Of a stretch of 60,792 bases of DNA, positions 44,879 through 54,394 are shown one piece after another. The translations under genes and the position numbers were made by a program. Position 1 is the first letter of the stretch, and each line of letters starts with the position of its first letter. Source of the DNA: JAVVEZ01 sp032250895 (lineage in GTDB: Bacteria; Pseudomonadota; Gammaproteobacteria; Pseudomonadales; Pseudohongiellaceae); contig JAVVEZ010000009.1 of NCBI GenBank assembly GCA_032250895.1, positions 1 through 60,792 on the forward strand, in the 5' to 3' direction. The notes below the pieces were generated by a model. That model was not told where the DNA came from. It searched no databases and worked only from the letters and a program-made list of their open reading frames with translations.

Positions 44879-44908
44879 TAGAGGATTTTTTCTGCCAATT
44901 TGTCTAAA
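44879..44908 (+). promoter_or_regulatory. putative ECF-sigma promoter upstream of TBDR A2
   Basis: ATAGAGGATTTTTT, then TTGTCTAAA at the same spacing as upstream of the sigma gene and TBDR A1. The apparent TTG start codon at 44900 is part of the -10-like block, so translation should begin at ATG 45050. Confidence 0.55.
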
Positions 44909-45049
44909 CGTAGTTACAAGGTACGGTTTGACCAGCACGGAACCTGTCGGGTGCAGGTCTATGGCTTTGGAGGTGAACAGCAGGCAGACAGTTCTTCATT
45001 CGATTCCAGACAAAAAAATAATGATTTGCTTAATCAAAGGGGAAAGGAC

Positions 45050-48000
45050 ATGGCCACAAAAGAATCCACACCCGCAAAAAAATCACGAAACTTTTTGGTT
45101 TCCGCACTCTCAGCGGCTATTTCTGCGGTGCTTGCCGGCGCCCCGGGCGCTGCCGATGCTCAGCAGCAGGGAGCGACAGGTCCTCTTGAAGAAATCGCGG
45201 TGACTGGTTCGCGTATCCGGCAGACAACGGGATTCAACACGCCGACGCCAGTGACCTCGATGACCACGCAACAGTTGGAGAATCTGGAGCCTGAGTCCTC
45301 CATTTCTGAACAACTGGATGCTTTACCCCAGTTTTTTCAGACCCAGACCGCTCAGCGCGGTGGCGGTACGCTGTTCGGAGACGCGGCCGGCAGTTTTTTG
45401 AATCTGCGTGGTATGGGGAAACAGCGTACCCTGGTTCTGCTGGATGGTTCTCGTACCGTGCCGGCGGATCGTGCGAGTTCCGTCAACGTTGATAATTTTC
45501 CTACGGCCTTGATCAAGTCGGTGGATGTGGTGACAGGTGGCGCTTCTGCCGCTTATGGAGCGGATGCGATTGCCGGTGTCGTCAACTTTGTGCTGGACCG
45601 GGAATTTGAAGGGTTCAAAATCAAGGCGTCCACAGGGGTGACCGAGGAGGGCGAAGGTGAGAACTGGAATTTTTCCGTTGCCGGTGGTGCCCAGGTTACT
45701 GAACGCCTGCATCTGATTGGATCACTGGAAGGTAGACGTATCGACCAGATCGAGGGTGACCCCAATGACTTTGGCAATTTTCAGCGCTGGGGTTTTGTGA
45801 CGAATCCCGAATGGTTTCCCGGTGCTCCTCCTGGTATTCCCAGGCAGATTACGCTGCCGGATGTGCATTCGACGGTATTTACATCGACCGGTCTGATCAA
45901 CCAACCCGGATTTTCCCTGGATAGACAAACCTTTACCGATGACGGGACTGCTGTCAGGCCCTTTATTCTGGGTGATGTGGTCTCCATCAGCGGGCCGGGC
46001 GCCACCCAGACCCAGTCCGGTGGACCGGAGGCTGCCAGCGCCGACCAGGCTTTCAATGGCGGTGCCTTTGGCAACGAGGTCGTGCAGCGTTCCGGGTTTG
46101 CCGGCTTCAAATACGATGTGAGCGACAGCTTCAATGTCTTCGGCCAGATCCTGGCAGGACGTACCGAATCCAATACTGCCGGCCGCCGCGGCAATCCTCA
46201 TCTGCAGACCGACACCTGGCATGCGACTATCTTCGCAGACAATGCTTTTCTGCCGGAGAATATCCGTCAGGCCATGGTGGATGAAGGTCTGGATTCCTTC
46301 CGAATGGATAAATTGGGGCAGATACGGGCTCCGGGCATCACGAATTTCTTTGACGACCGGGATGACCGCAATACCAGCCGGATGTGGTCCGGCACCCTCG
46401 GTGCCGATGCAGTACTTCCCAATGGCTGGGATGTGCGGGTCAGCTATCAGCATGGGGATTCCAAGGTGCAGACTTCCGCGCGCAAGATCCTGCGTGTTGA
46501 CCGGCTCTTTCTGGCCATGGATGCAGTGGTGGATCCAAATACCGGTGATATCGTGTGCAATATTGCCCTGCACAATCCTACCAAGGCGGAACTGGCGGCT
46601 TCGATAGAGGGCAGGACCGTACCGGGAATTTTCCCGGCGGGCGTGGTGCCGGATTCCCCCATTGGACCCGATGTCGTGCCCAGCGAGTGCGTGCCCTTGA
46701 ATGTTTTCGGCAATGGCAATCTGACACAGGCCGCCGCCGACTATGTGGTGGACCCGGAAAAGAAAAGCACCCGGACGCTCAACCAGGAATTTGCCGAACT
46801 GCTGGTGACCGGTGATTTGTTTCAGGGCATCGGTGCCGGACCCTTCAGTTTTGCGGCCGGGTTGACCTGGCGTGACGAAACCTTTTTTCAGACTCCCGAA
46901 CCCAGGGAACTGGAACGGGGGCATCTGAATGCGCCGGAGCTGGGCATTCGCGGCGTGCCCGATGGCTTCATCGGCGGCAATATTTCGCTGGCGGTTTTTT
47001 CCTTCGTGAATGAGACCGGTGGTGATTTCAATGTGTGGGAGATTTTCAGTGAAGTCAATGCGCCCCTGTGGGAGTCTGCCAATGGCAATCGGCGCCTGGG
47101 GGTCAATGGTGCGTATCGTTCCTCCGACTATTCGATCAGTGGCCGGATTGCCAGCTGGAAGGCTGGTGTGGATTTTCAGGTGGCGGAGGATTTGAGATTG
47201 CGCTGGACCCGCTCCCGCGATGTCCGTGAGCCCAGTTTTGCCGAGCAGTTTGAAGTGGGCGGCGGCGGAGGCAATTTCAACGATCCCACCTTTGCCGGTG
47301 CCAATTTCGAGATCAGTGTGCTCAGTGCGCCGAATCCAAGACTGGATCCCGAGAAAGCGAATACGTTGTCGGCCGGTTTTGTCTATCAGCCCACCTTTGC
47401 TCCCTGGGTTCAGGGTTTGCAGGTGTCGGCTGACTGGTATCAGATCAAGCTCACCGATGCCGTGGGCAAGCTGGGCCAGCAACGGATCGTGGATGAATGC
47501 TTTTTCAACAATGCCCAGGACCTGTGCGACCTGATCACCCGCGATCCGATAACCCAGATCGTCCAGATCATCGCGAATCCCAATTTGAATATCTCCAGCG
47601 CCAAAACCGAGGGCGTGGACATGGAGATTCAATACAGCCGGGAACCTGATTTCTTTCCCGGTCAGTTTGAAACCTTCAACTTGCGGGCCTTGGCGGGTTA
47701 TTTGATTGAAAATTCCGATACTCCTGGGGGCGGGCGCAAGCAGGATGCCGCCGGCGGGCTGAACCGGCCGGAATGGACCGGCACACTCACCGCGAACTAT
47801 CAGGTGGGTCCCTATGGCATACGGTTGACGGAGCGTTATTATGACAGCACGCTGATCAATGTGAGGTGGGTGGAGGGAGTCGACGTGGATGACAATACCA
47901 TCGACGCCCAATGGCTCACCAACCTGGGTTTGACCTACGGCAGAGACATGGCCGGTGGCGGACGCTGGCAGGCGGCCCTCGATGTCACCAATCTGTTTGA

Positions 48001-48115
48001 TCAGGCCCCGCCGGTGGTGCCTTCCGTCAGTCAGCGCTTCAGTTCACAGACGATCAGTACCAATTTCGATATCTTCGGTCGTCGTTATCAACTGAGCTTG
48101 AATATGAGCTTTTAA
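45050..48115 (+). CDS. TonB-dependent receptor A2
   Basis: This 1021-aa outer-membrane receptor starts at ATG 45050 (GGGGAAAGG upstream) with the signal KKSRNFLVSALSAAISAVLAG. A TonB-box-like EEIAVTGSRI, a plug (LNLRGMGKQRTLVLLDGSR, TGGASAAYGADAIAGVVNF) and a barrel ending SLNMSF follow. It is colinear with A1 throughout, and similarity runs past the stop (GGACAGGGATGTC downstream of both). It lacks an STN domain; only the linker codons of A1 are left upstream. It precedes cassette copy 3. Confidence 0.92.
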   Translation: MATKESTPAKKSRNFLVSALSAAISAVLAGAPGAADAQQQGATGPLEEIAVTGSRIRQTTGFNTPTPVTSMTTQQLENLEPESSISEQLDALPQFFQTQTAQRGGGTLFGDAAGSFLNLRGMGKQRTLVLLDGSRTVPADRASSVNVDNFPTALIKSVDVVTGGASAAYGADAIAGVVNFVLDREFEGFKIKASTGVTEEGEGENWNFSVAGGAQVTERLHLIGSLEGRRIDQIEGDPNDFGNFQRWGFVTNPEWFPGAPPGIPRQITLPDVHSTVFTSTGLINQPGFSLDRQTFTDDGTAVRPFILGDVVSISGPGATQTQSGGPEAASADQAFNGGAFGNEVVQRSGFAGFKYDVSDSFNVFGQILAGRTESNTAGRRGNPHLQTDTWHATIFADNAFLPENIRQAMVDEGLDSFRMDKLGQIRAPGITNFFDDRDDRNTSRMWSGTLGADAVLPNGWDVRVSYQHGDSKVQTSARKILRVDRLFLAMDAVVDPNTGDIVCNIALHNPTKAELAASIEGRTVPGIFPAGVVPDSPIGPDVVPSECVPLNVFGNGNLTQAAADYVVDPEKKSTRTLNQEFAELLVTGDLFQGIGAGPFSFAAGLTWRDETFFQTPEPRELERGHLNAPELGIRGVPDGFIGGNISLAVFSFVNETGGDFNVWEIFSEVNAPLWESANGNRRLGVNGAYRSSDYSISGRIASWKAGVDFQVAEDLRLRWTRSRDVREPSFAEQFEVGGGGGNFNDPTFAGANFEISVLSAPNPRLDPEKANTLSAGFVYQPTFAPWVQGLQVSADWYQIKLTDAVGKLGQQRIVDECFFNNAQDLCDLITRDPITQIVQIIANPNLNISSAKTEGVDMEIQYSREPDFFPGQFETFNLRALAGYLIENSDTPGGGRKQDAAGGLNRPEWTGTLTANYQVGPYGIRLTERYYDSTLINVRWVEGVDVDDNTIDAQWLTNLGLTYGRDMAGGGRWQAALDVTNLFDQAPPVVPSVSQRFSSQTISTNFDIFGRRYQLSLNMSF

Positions 48116-48550
48116 TTTTGCCGGGTTTTCATTGGGACAGGGATGTCCCCCCCTGTCCCCCGTCCTGCGCAGGAGCACCGTCATTCCCGCGCTATCCGTC
48201 ATTCCCGCGCAGGCGGGAGTCCCGTGCTTACCTGCCCTGAACCCCTGCCTGCGCGGGGGTGACGCAGGTGTTTTGCAGGGATAATGACAGCTGGTGTCCC
48301 CTTATATCTGTGGCAAAGGCAAAAAGTGCAAAAAAAATGTAAATATAGTGGAACAGCGTCCCGTATGCAGATGCCGGTCTGGACCAGCCATAATCATCGG
48401 TTTATACTCCCCGTCTGATCCGGCAAAGGGGGTCATAGAGGGGGATTCAGGGAGGGACAGGTCCAGATTGCAATAATCAAAGGGGACAGGTCGCTTCCAG
48501 TCTGCTCATGAAATCCTGATGCTGACAAGCTGACTCAAGGCAGAATATTT
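48116..48550. other. intergenic region with hairpin and REP pair
   Basis: GGGACA-GGGA-TGTCCC at 48134-48149 directly after TBDR A2 could attenuate read-through. REP-like units lie at 48179-48264. A short CAAAGGGGACAGGTC element at 48478-48492 resembles the palindrome arm of region 2. An A-rich stretch (about 48321-48350) may hold the promoter for cassette copy 3. No gene is seen. Confidence 0.45.
48179..48264. repeat. REP-like inverted pair
   Basis: CGTCATTCCCGCG units in one direction face CCTGCGCGGGGGTGACG in the other, a BIME-like arrangement. Confidence 0.65.
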
Positions 48551-50965
48551 ATGGGCCTATCGACGGTATTCAAATCATTTTCCCGTGTTTCCACCATTGT
48601 TGTGGGGATTGTCATCAGCACCCAATATAGCCTTGCCCAGGATGCGGAGATATCAGGTGAGGATATAAATGATGGTATAGACAGTGCGGCCATGATCGAT
48701 CGTTACTGTACCAAGTGTCACAACTTTGAGGACTATTCCGGAGGTATCGATCTCGAGGGCATAGATGCCCATAATATTGCCGAGTTTCCGGAAATCGGGG
48801 AGAAGGTTATCAAGCGCCTGCGTGCCGGCATGATGCCGCCGGTGGGGGAAGATCGTCCGGAGTCCCAGCTGGTGCAGCGCCTGGCGGCAAGCCTGGAACA
48901 GGGCATCGATGCGCAGGCGGCATTGCATCCTGTGCATCTGCCGGCACCCGGGTTGCACCGCCTTAACCGCAGTGAATACACGAATGCGATTCGTGATCTG
49001 CTGTCCCTCAACATCGATGCCACCACCTTTCTGCCCCCGGACGACTCCAGTCACGGCTTCGACAACATGGCCGGCACGCTGACCACGTCGCCGGCATTGA
49101 TGGAAGCCTACCTGACGGCTGCCGGCAAAATCAGCCGTCTGGCCCTCGGCACCGATACCGCTCCGACCCTGGAAGTGTTCGATGTGCCACATGACACCTC
49201 CCAGAATACGCACATTGAAGGGCTGCCGTTCGGCACGCGCGGTGGCATGCTGATCGAACACGAGTTTCCGGCCGATGGGGAATATGTCTTCACAGTGAAG
49301 GGCATGACCGGTTATTTCACCGCCGTGCTGGGCAACGTCAAGGGCGAGAAACTCGAAGTCACCATCGACGGTGAGCGGGTGTACCTGTACGACTGGGATA
49401 CGGAAATCGGCAACAAACAGGGCGATGGCGGCCGGACCCCGGCGATTCCGCTCAAGGCCGGTTTTCACAAGGTCGGCGTGAGCTTCATCGCCACCAGCGA
49501 CCTGCCCGACACCGGGCTGAACAAGGCCTTCGTGCGCACCATGAATTCACCGGGTGCGATAGCCGGTTACACCTTCTACCCGCACGTGGGCCAGGTCTTC
49601 ATCGAAGGCCCCTTCAATGGCCTTGTTGCCGGCAGCACGCAGAGCCGCGACAGGATTTTCCAGTGCTACCCGCAGAGCCTCCGTGAGGAAAATTCTTGCG
49701 CGCGCCAGATCGCTGCGACGTTGACAGGCAAGGCGTTCCGCCGTCCCGTGAACGATGCCGACATCGACGTGATGATGGACTTTTTCCGGGCCGGCCGTGA
49801 AAAGGGCGGCAGTTTCGACTATGGCATCGAGGCGGTGGTGCAACGTCTGCTGGCGGACCCGGAGTTCATCTACCGTTCCGAAATCGAAGCGCCTGATGTC
49901 GCGCCGGGGACGCCCTACCGGATCAGCGATCTCGAACTGGCCTCGCGCCTGTCGTTCTTTCTGTGGAGCAGTATTCCGGATGAGGACCTGGTGCAGCTTG
50001 CCGTCCAAAACCGCCTCCACGACAGTGAGGTGCTCCAGCAACAGGTCCAGCGCATGCTGGCCGACCCGCGTTCGGCGGCACTCGTTCAGAATTTCACCGG
50101 GCAGTGGTTGAATGTCCGTGGCATGCAGGCCAGCGAACCGGTCGTTGAGCTGTTTCCGGATTTCGACAGCACACTACGTGAAGCATTTCGGCGTGAAATC
50201 GAATTGTTTTTTGGCAGCATCATGCAGGAAGATCGCAGTATTCTGGACTTGCTGACGGCCGATTACACCTTTGTCAATGAGCGTCTTGCCAGACATTATG
50301 GAATTCCGGGTGTGTACGGCGAGCAGTTCCGCCGCGTGACGCTGGGGCCTGAGCAGGACGTGCGGCGTGGTCTGCTGGGCAAGGGTGCGCTGCTGACCAT
50401 CACGTCCGAAGGTGCCCGCACCTCTCCGGTCAAGCGCGGCAAGTGGTTCCTGGAAACCTTCCTGGGTGTCAGCCCGCCCTCGCCACCGCCGGGAGTGGAG
50501 ACCAACCTGAGTCAGAAGGAAGGTGAGGCGCCAAAGACCCTGCGGGCCAGGCTGGAAGCACACCACACCAATCCGACCTGTGCCACGTGCCACAAGATGT
50601 TCGAGCCACTGGGCTTCGCCATGGAGAACTTCGATGCCGTCGGACAGTGGCGCACTGAAGATGTCGGCCAACCGATCGATCCCAACGGTGTCATTACCGA
50701 TGGTACGCGTATCGACGGCATCCAGAGCCTGCGCGACCTGACGGTGCGCAAGGGTGACATGTTCGCTCAGAGCGTGGCCGAAAAATTGCTGACTTATGCC
50801 ATAGGCCGCGGTCTGGAGTACGAAGACATGCCACTGCTGCGTTCGATCACGCGCAAGGCAGCAGAGGACGATTACCGTTTTTCCGCGCTGCTCATGGGGG
50901 TCATCGAAAGTCCGGCCTTTGTCATGAACATGAAAAGCGCACAGACCGCCCGGAATGAGGAGTAA
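48551..50965 (+). CDS. diheme PSCyt/DUF1592-family exported protein, cassette copy 3
   Basis: The protein is 804 aa with signal peptide (about 8-30, LAQ-DA). Heme motifs are CTKCH (C53-H57) and CATCH (C677-H681). The DUF1587 block is closer to the general family than copies 1 and 2 (LNRSEYTNAIRDLL, DDSSHGFDNMAGTL). The beta-rich insert is longer and lacks the cysteines of copies 1 and 2, so substrate contact may differ. It is the most diverged copy. AAGG lies before the ATG. The DUF1552 gene follows after four bases. Confidence 0.9.
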   Translation: MGLSTVFKSFSRVSTIVVGIVISTQYSLAQDAEISGEDINDGIDSAAMIDRYCTKCHNFEDYSGGIDLEGIDAHNIAEFPEIGEKVIKRLRAGMMPPVGEDRPESQLVQRLAASLEQGIDAQAALHPVHLPAPGLHRLNRSEYTNAIRDLLSLNIDATTFLPPDDSSHGFDNMAGTLTTSPALMEAYLTAAGKISRLALGTDTAPTLEVFDVPHDTSQNTHIEGLPFGTRGGMLIEHEFPADGEYVFTVKGMTGYFTAVLGNVKGEKLEVTIDGERVYLYDWDTEIGNKQGDGGRTPAIPLKAGFHKVGVSFIATSDLPDTGLNKAFVRTMNSPGAIAGYTFYPHVGQVFIEGPFNGLVAGSTQSRDRIFQCYPQSLREENSCARQIAATLTGKAFRRPVNDADIDVMMDFFRAGREKGGSFDYGIEAVVQRLLADPEFIYRSEIEAPDVAPGTPYRISDLELASRLSFFLWSSIPDEDLVQLAVQNRLHDSEVLQQQVQRMLADPRSAALVQNFTGQWLNVRGMQASEPVVELFPDFDSTLREAFRREIELFFGSIMQEDRSILDLLTADYTFVNERLARHYGIPGVYGEQFRRVTLGPEQDVRRGLLGKGALLTITSEGARTSPVKRGKWFLETFLGVSPPSPPPGVETNLSQKEGEAPKTLRARLEAHHTNPTCATCHKMFEPLGFAMENFDAVGQWRTEDVGQPIDPNGVITDGTRIDGIQSLRDLTVRKGDMFAQSVAEKLLTYAIGRGLEYEDMPLLRSITRKAAEDDYRFSALLMGVIESPAFVMNMKSAQTARNEE

Positions 50966-50969
50966 AGCC

Positions 50970-52319
50970 ATGTTCATTACCAAAAAGCACATTGCGCGAC
51001 GCAGCCTGCTCAGAGGCGCCGGGGTGGCGCTTGGTCTTCCTCTGCTCGATGCGATGATCCCTGCCGCAACGGCGCTGGCGCAGACGGCCGCGACGCCGCC
51101 GCCGCGCTTCTTTGCGGGTTTCGTTCCGCACGGCGCAGCGCCAGGCTATTGGGTGCCTGAACAGGAAGGTGCGCTGCCGGCGGAGCTGCCATTCATCTGG
51201 AGGCCGCTCGAGCCCTTCCGCGACCGGCTGAACATCCTGACCGGCCTGCATGCCACTTCCTCCGAGCCGCCTCCCGGAGAAACCGGTGCGGACCATTGGG
51301 TCGCCGCCGCCTTTTTGAGTGCCGAAAAGCCGAGAAAGACAGCTGGCGCCGATGTTTATGCCGGCCATACCATCGACCAGATCATTGCCGAAAAAATTGG
51401 CCGCGGAACCTTGTTGCCGTCGATGGAAATGTCGGTCGAGGATCCGGGTTCAGGTGCCAGCAACTGCGGTGAAGGCTACAGCTGCGTGTACACCAACACG
51501 TTTTCCTGGGCTTCACCGACGACACCGCTGCCGATGGAGTTGAACCCGCAGGTCGTTTTCGAGCGCATGTTCGGCAGTGGCAGCACACCCGAAGAGCGGG
51601 TGGCGCGCCGCGAGCGCAACCAGAGCATTCTGGATTCGGTCAACGGCAAGATATCCAGTCTGCGTAAAGTGATCAGTGTTCCGGACCGTTCGCGGCTGGA
51701 CGCCTTCACCGAGAATGTCCGTGAGATCGAGCGCCGATTGCGTATTGCCGCCAGTGCAACGACGGCGGTACCAGAAGATTTTTCAGTACCACCCGGCATT
51801 CCGCAGTCCTTTGACGAGCACATCAAGCTGATGTTCGACCTGCTGACGCTGGCCTACCAGGCCGATATTACGCGTGTCGCCACCTTGCTCTTTGCACGTG
51901 ATCTCACCGGACGCCGCTATCCCGAAAGTGAGGCTCCCAATCTGGGCTTCCACGGTGGTTCGCATCACGGTGAGGATCCGGCGCGCATCGAAGAGCTTTC
52001 CAGGGTCAATCAGTACCACGTCAAGATGTTGGCCTACCTGGCTGATAAAATGGCCAATATCGAGGATGGCGACGGCACCCTGCTCGATCATTCTCTGCTG
52101 CTTTATGGCAGCAACATGGGCAATCCCAACCAGCACCTGCATTTCGACGTGCCGCACGTGATTCTCGGCGGCAACAACGGCAGGCTCAAAGGTGGGCGCC
52201 ACCTGGCCTATCCCACGCGGACCATCCCCACAGGCAACCTGCTGTTGAGTCTGTTGGATCAGTTTGATATTCACCGGGACAGCTTTGGTGACAGTACGGG
52301 ACGTTTGGAAAACTTATAG
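50970..52319 (+). CDS. Tat-exported HXXSHH/DUF1552 protein, cassette copy 3
   Basis: The protein is 449 aa from ATG 50970, with GAGGAG overlapping the previous stop. The leader is IARRSLLRGAGVALGLPLLDAM. The HXXSHH motif reads H328-GGS-HH. An extra pair of Cys (about 173-179, SNCGEGYSC) not seen in copies 1 and 2 lies before SPTTPLPMELNPQVVFERMFG. The final third carries YGSNMGNPNQHLHFDVPHV. A 203-base gap with REP units separates it from the ankyrin gene, unlike in copies 1 and 2. Confidence 0.9.
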   Translation: MFITKKHIARRSLLRGAGVALGLPLLDAMIPAATALAQTAATPPPRFFAGFVPHGAAPGYWVPEQEGALPAELPFIWRPLEPFRDRLNILTGLHATSSEPPPGETGADHWVAAAFLSAEKPRKTAGADVYAGHTIDQIIAEKIGRGTLLPSMEMSVEDPGSGASNCGEGYSCVYTNTFSWASPTTPLPMELNPQVVFERMFGSGSTPEERVARRERNQSILDSVNGKISSLRKVISVPDRSRLDAFTENVREIERRLRIAASATTAVPEDFSVPPGIPQSFDEHIKLMFDLLTLAYQADITRVATLLFARDLTGRRYPESEAPNLGFHGGSHHGEDPARIEELSRVNQYHVKMLAYLADKMANIEDGDGTLLDHSLLLYGSNMGNPNQHLHFDVPHVILGGNNGRLKGGRHLAYPTRTIPTGNLLLSLLDQFDIHRDSFGDSTGRLENL

Positions 52320-52352
52320 GAACGCGCTGAAAGTTTTGTCATTTGCGCGTTC

Positions 52353-52420
52353 CCGTCATCCCCGCGCAGGCGGGAATCCAGGCTTGTTTACTGGACCCCC
52401 CGCTTTCGCGGGTGTGACGG
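52353..52420. repeat. REP inverted pair within cassette copy 3
   Basis: CCGTCATCCCCGCGCAGGCG and, in reverse, CCGCTTTCGCGGGTGTGACGG form two facing hairpins. This may reduce expression of the ankyrin gene relative to the upstream pair. Confidence 0.7.
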
Positions 52421-52522
52421 AAAAGAAGCGCGGGGCTTGGCGCAGAAGTGGCCCTTACGCAGGGTTTCCATGACTCGAATGAAGCGACGGCATATTGAGA
52501 ACGTATTGAGAGAAGATGACGT

Positions 52523-54355
52523 ATGGTAGCAACGAGAATTATCGCACTGACCTTGATCCTGGCAGTTGCCAAGCTTGCGTTTGCGCAGTCTGATGTGGCG
52601 GACGCGGCGATGCAGCGTGATAACGCACAGCTGCGTCAGCTGATAAAAAATGGTGTGGACGTGAATGCCACTCAGGCCGATGGGGCCACGGCGCTGCATT
52701 GGGCGGCCTACCACCGGGATGCGGATCTGGCCGGGCTCTTGCTCGAGGCCGGCGCCGATCCCGGCGTGGCCAATCGCAATGGCTCGACCCCAATGTGGCT
52801 GGCGGCGAACCAGGGTGACGCCACCATGGTCAAAACGCTGCTCGACGGCGGCGCGGATGCCAATGAACAACTGCCGCTCGGACGCCGACCGCTGATGCTG
52901 GCGGCGCGCGCTGGCTCGGTGGCGGCGGTCCGTGTGCTGCTGGAGCAGGGTGCGGACCCGAATGCCAGTGAAACAGAACGCGGGACGACTGCCTTGATGC
53001 AGGCCGCCGATCAGGGCCATGCCAATGTCATGGCGGTGTTGATCGATCACGGTGCCAATATTGCCGCCACTTCCGCCGCTGTCATGCGCGATGGCCGCAC
53101 GGCGGCCCTGGGTAATTCCGAGGATCCAAGGGCTGCAGTGCGGCGGCAGGCAATCGCCATCAACTGTGAGCAGGATTCTCCGGATCTGAGTGTGCTGAAG
53201 GAACTGATCAGTGCCAGTGATGATCCCGTGTGGACGAAACTCGCTGAATTGACCAAGACCCCGACCATTGAGGACATCTGCAGCAAGGTCCGGCGTGTGG
53301 GCCTGGGCTTCGTCGTGACGGGTGACAGTCCCGACGGTTTCGACGGTCTGGGGCGCCGCAACAGGGGCGAAAAAGAGCCGGATGGCGGCGAGTTGACAGC
53401 GCTGGTCTATGCGGCCCGTTCGGGAGCAATCGACGCCGCCAAGGTTCTGCTGGATGCCGGTGCCGACGTCAACCAGCTTACCCGCTATGGCTGGAGTCCG
53501 CTGCTGGCGGCCACCCAGAACCGCAACTACCGGATGGGCATTTTTCTGATCGAGCACGGGGCCGATGTCAATCTCGCCAACAAGAGCGGTTGGACACCTC
53601 TGTACCTGGCGACCGACAACCGCAATGTCGAAGGCGGTGACTACCCCACGCGCATGCCCGATATGGACCATCTGGCCTATATCAAGTTCCTCCTCGACCA
53701 GGGCGCGGATCCTAATGCGCGGATGATCGAGAGCACGGAGACCCGCACGGTGTTCACCAACCAGTGGCTGGAAGAAGCCGGGGCCACCGCCTTTCTGCGC
53801 GCCGCGCAGTCGGGAGACGTGCCCCTGCTGAAACTCCTGCTCGAGTACGGCGCCGATCCGCATATCAATACCAATCTGGGCGTGACCCCGCTGGCGGTGG
53901 CCGCCGGCATCGGCTGGGTCGAGGGGGTTACCTTCGAATGGTCGCGTGCGCAGACGCTCGAGGCCATAAAAATGTTGCTGGATCTGGGAATAAACCCCAA
54001 TTTTCAGGCCGATACGGGACGCACCTCCCTGCATGGCGCGGCGCACAAGGGTGCCACGGAAGTCGTGAAGATGCTGGTGGCGGCGGGTGCCCGTATGGAT
54101 ATTCGTGATTTTGGCAACACGGACAATCGCGGCAGTCCCGAGCTGGCCGCCCACACCTGGCTGCCGATCGATTATAGTGACGGTCTGGTGCGTGTCGGTG
54201 TGCAGTCCTCCATTCCCCATCCCGAAACAGCGGCGGTACTGCGTCAACTGATGATCGAAGCGGGGCTCGAGCCGCCTCCCGAGGGCCGTACCCTGGAATC
54301 GATCTGCATCGTCGAGGTATGCTCGCCGGGCTACGATCCGATGGAATACAATTGA
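52523..54355 (+). CDS. exported ankyrin-repeat protein 4, cassette copy 3
   Basis: The protein is 610 aa with a signal peptide (about 1-22, FAQ-SD) and roughly eleven ankyrin repeats. A central non-repeat stretch (about 205-275) contains INCEQDSPDLSVLKELI. The C-terminus carries a Cys pair (SICIVEVCSPGYD) similar in position to the pair in the ankyrin protein at 58412, suggesting a disulphide in the periplasm. It is closer to the 58412 protein than to copies 1 and 2. Confidence 0.9.
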   Translation: MVATRIIALTLILAVAKLAFAQSDVADAAMQRDNAQLRQLIKNGVDVNATQADGATALHWAAYHRDADLAGLLLEAGADPGVANRNGSTPMWLAANQGDATMVKTLLDGGADANEQLPLGRRPLMLAARAGSVAAVRVLLEQGADPNASETERGTTALMQAADQGHANVMAVLIDHGANIAATSAAVMRDGRTAALGNSEDPRAAVRRQAIAINCEQDSPDLSVLKELISASDDPVWTKLAELTKTPTIEDICSKVRRVGLGFVVTGDSPDGFDGLGRRNRGEKEPDGGELTALVYAARSGAIDAAKVLLDAGADVNQLTRYGWSPLLAATQNRNYRMGIFLIEHGADVNLANKSGWTPLYLATDNRNVEGGDYPTRMPDMDHLAYIKFLLDQGADPNARMIESTETRTVFTNQWLEEAGATAFLRAAQSGDVPLLKLLLEYGADPHINTNLGVTPLAVAAGIGWVEGVTFEWSRAQTLEAIKMLLDLGINPNFQADTGRTSLHGAAHKGATEVVKMLVAAGARMDIRDFGNTDNRGSPELAAHTWLPIDYSDGLVRVGVQSSIPHPETAAVLRQLMIEAGLEPPPEGRTLESICIVEVCSPGYDPMEYN

Positions 54356-54394
54356 TTCAATAACAAGACCCGTCACCGCAGGGGTAAAACTGAC

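Larger units (their letters stand above)
44433..45049. other. intergenic region upstream of TBDR A2
   Basis: No gene is seen. 44571-44590 resembles one end of the 18.7-kb MITE. 44879-44908 carries the sigma-type promoter. From 45012 to the ATG the sequence matches the bases before ATG 21605 of TBDR A1 (AATAATGATTTGCTTAATCA), a remnant of the STN linker. Confidence 0.5.

Noticed and set aside
45722..47911. Very long minus-strand open frame opposite TBDR A2
   Set aside because: It is a by-product of codon bias in the receptor gene; no domain, signal or start site supports it.
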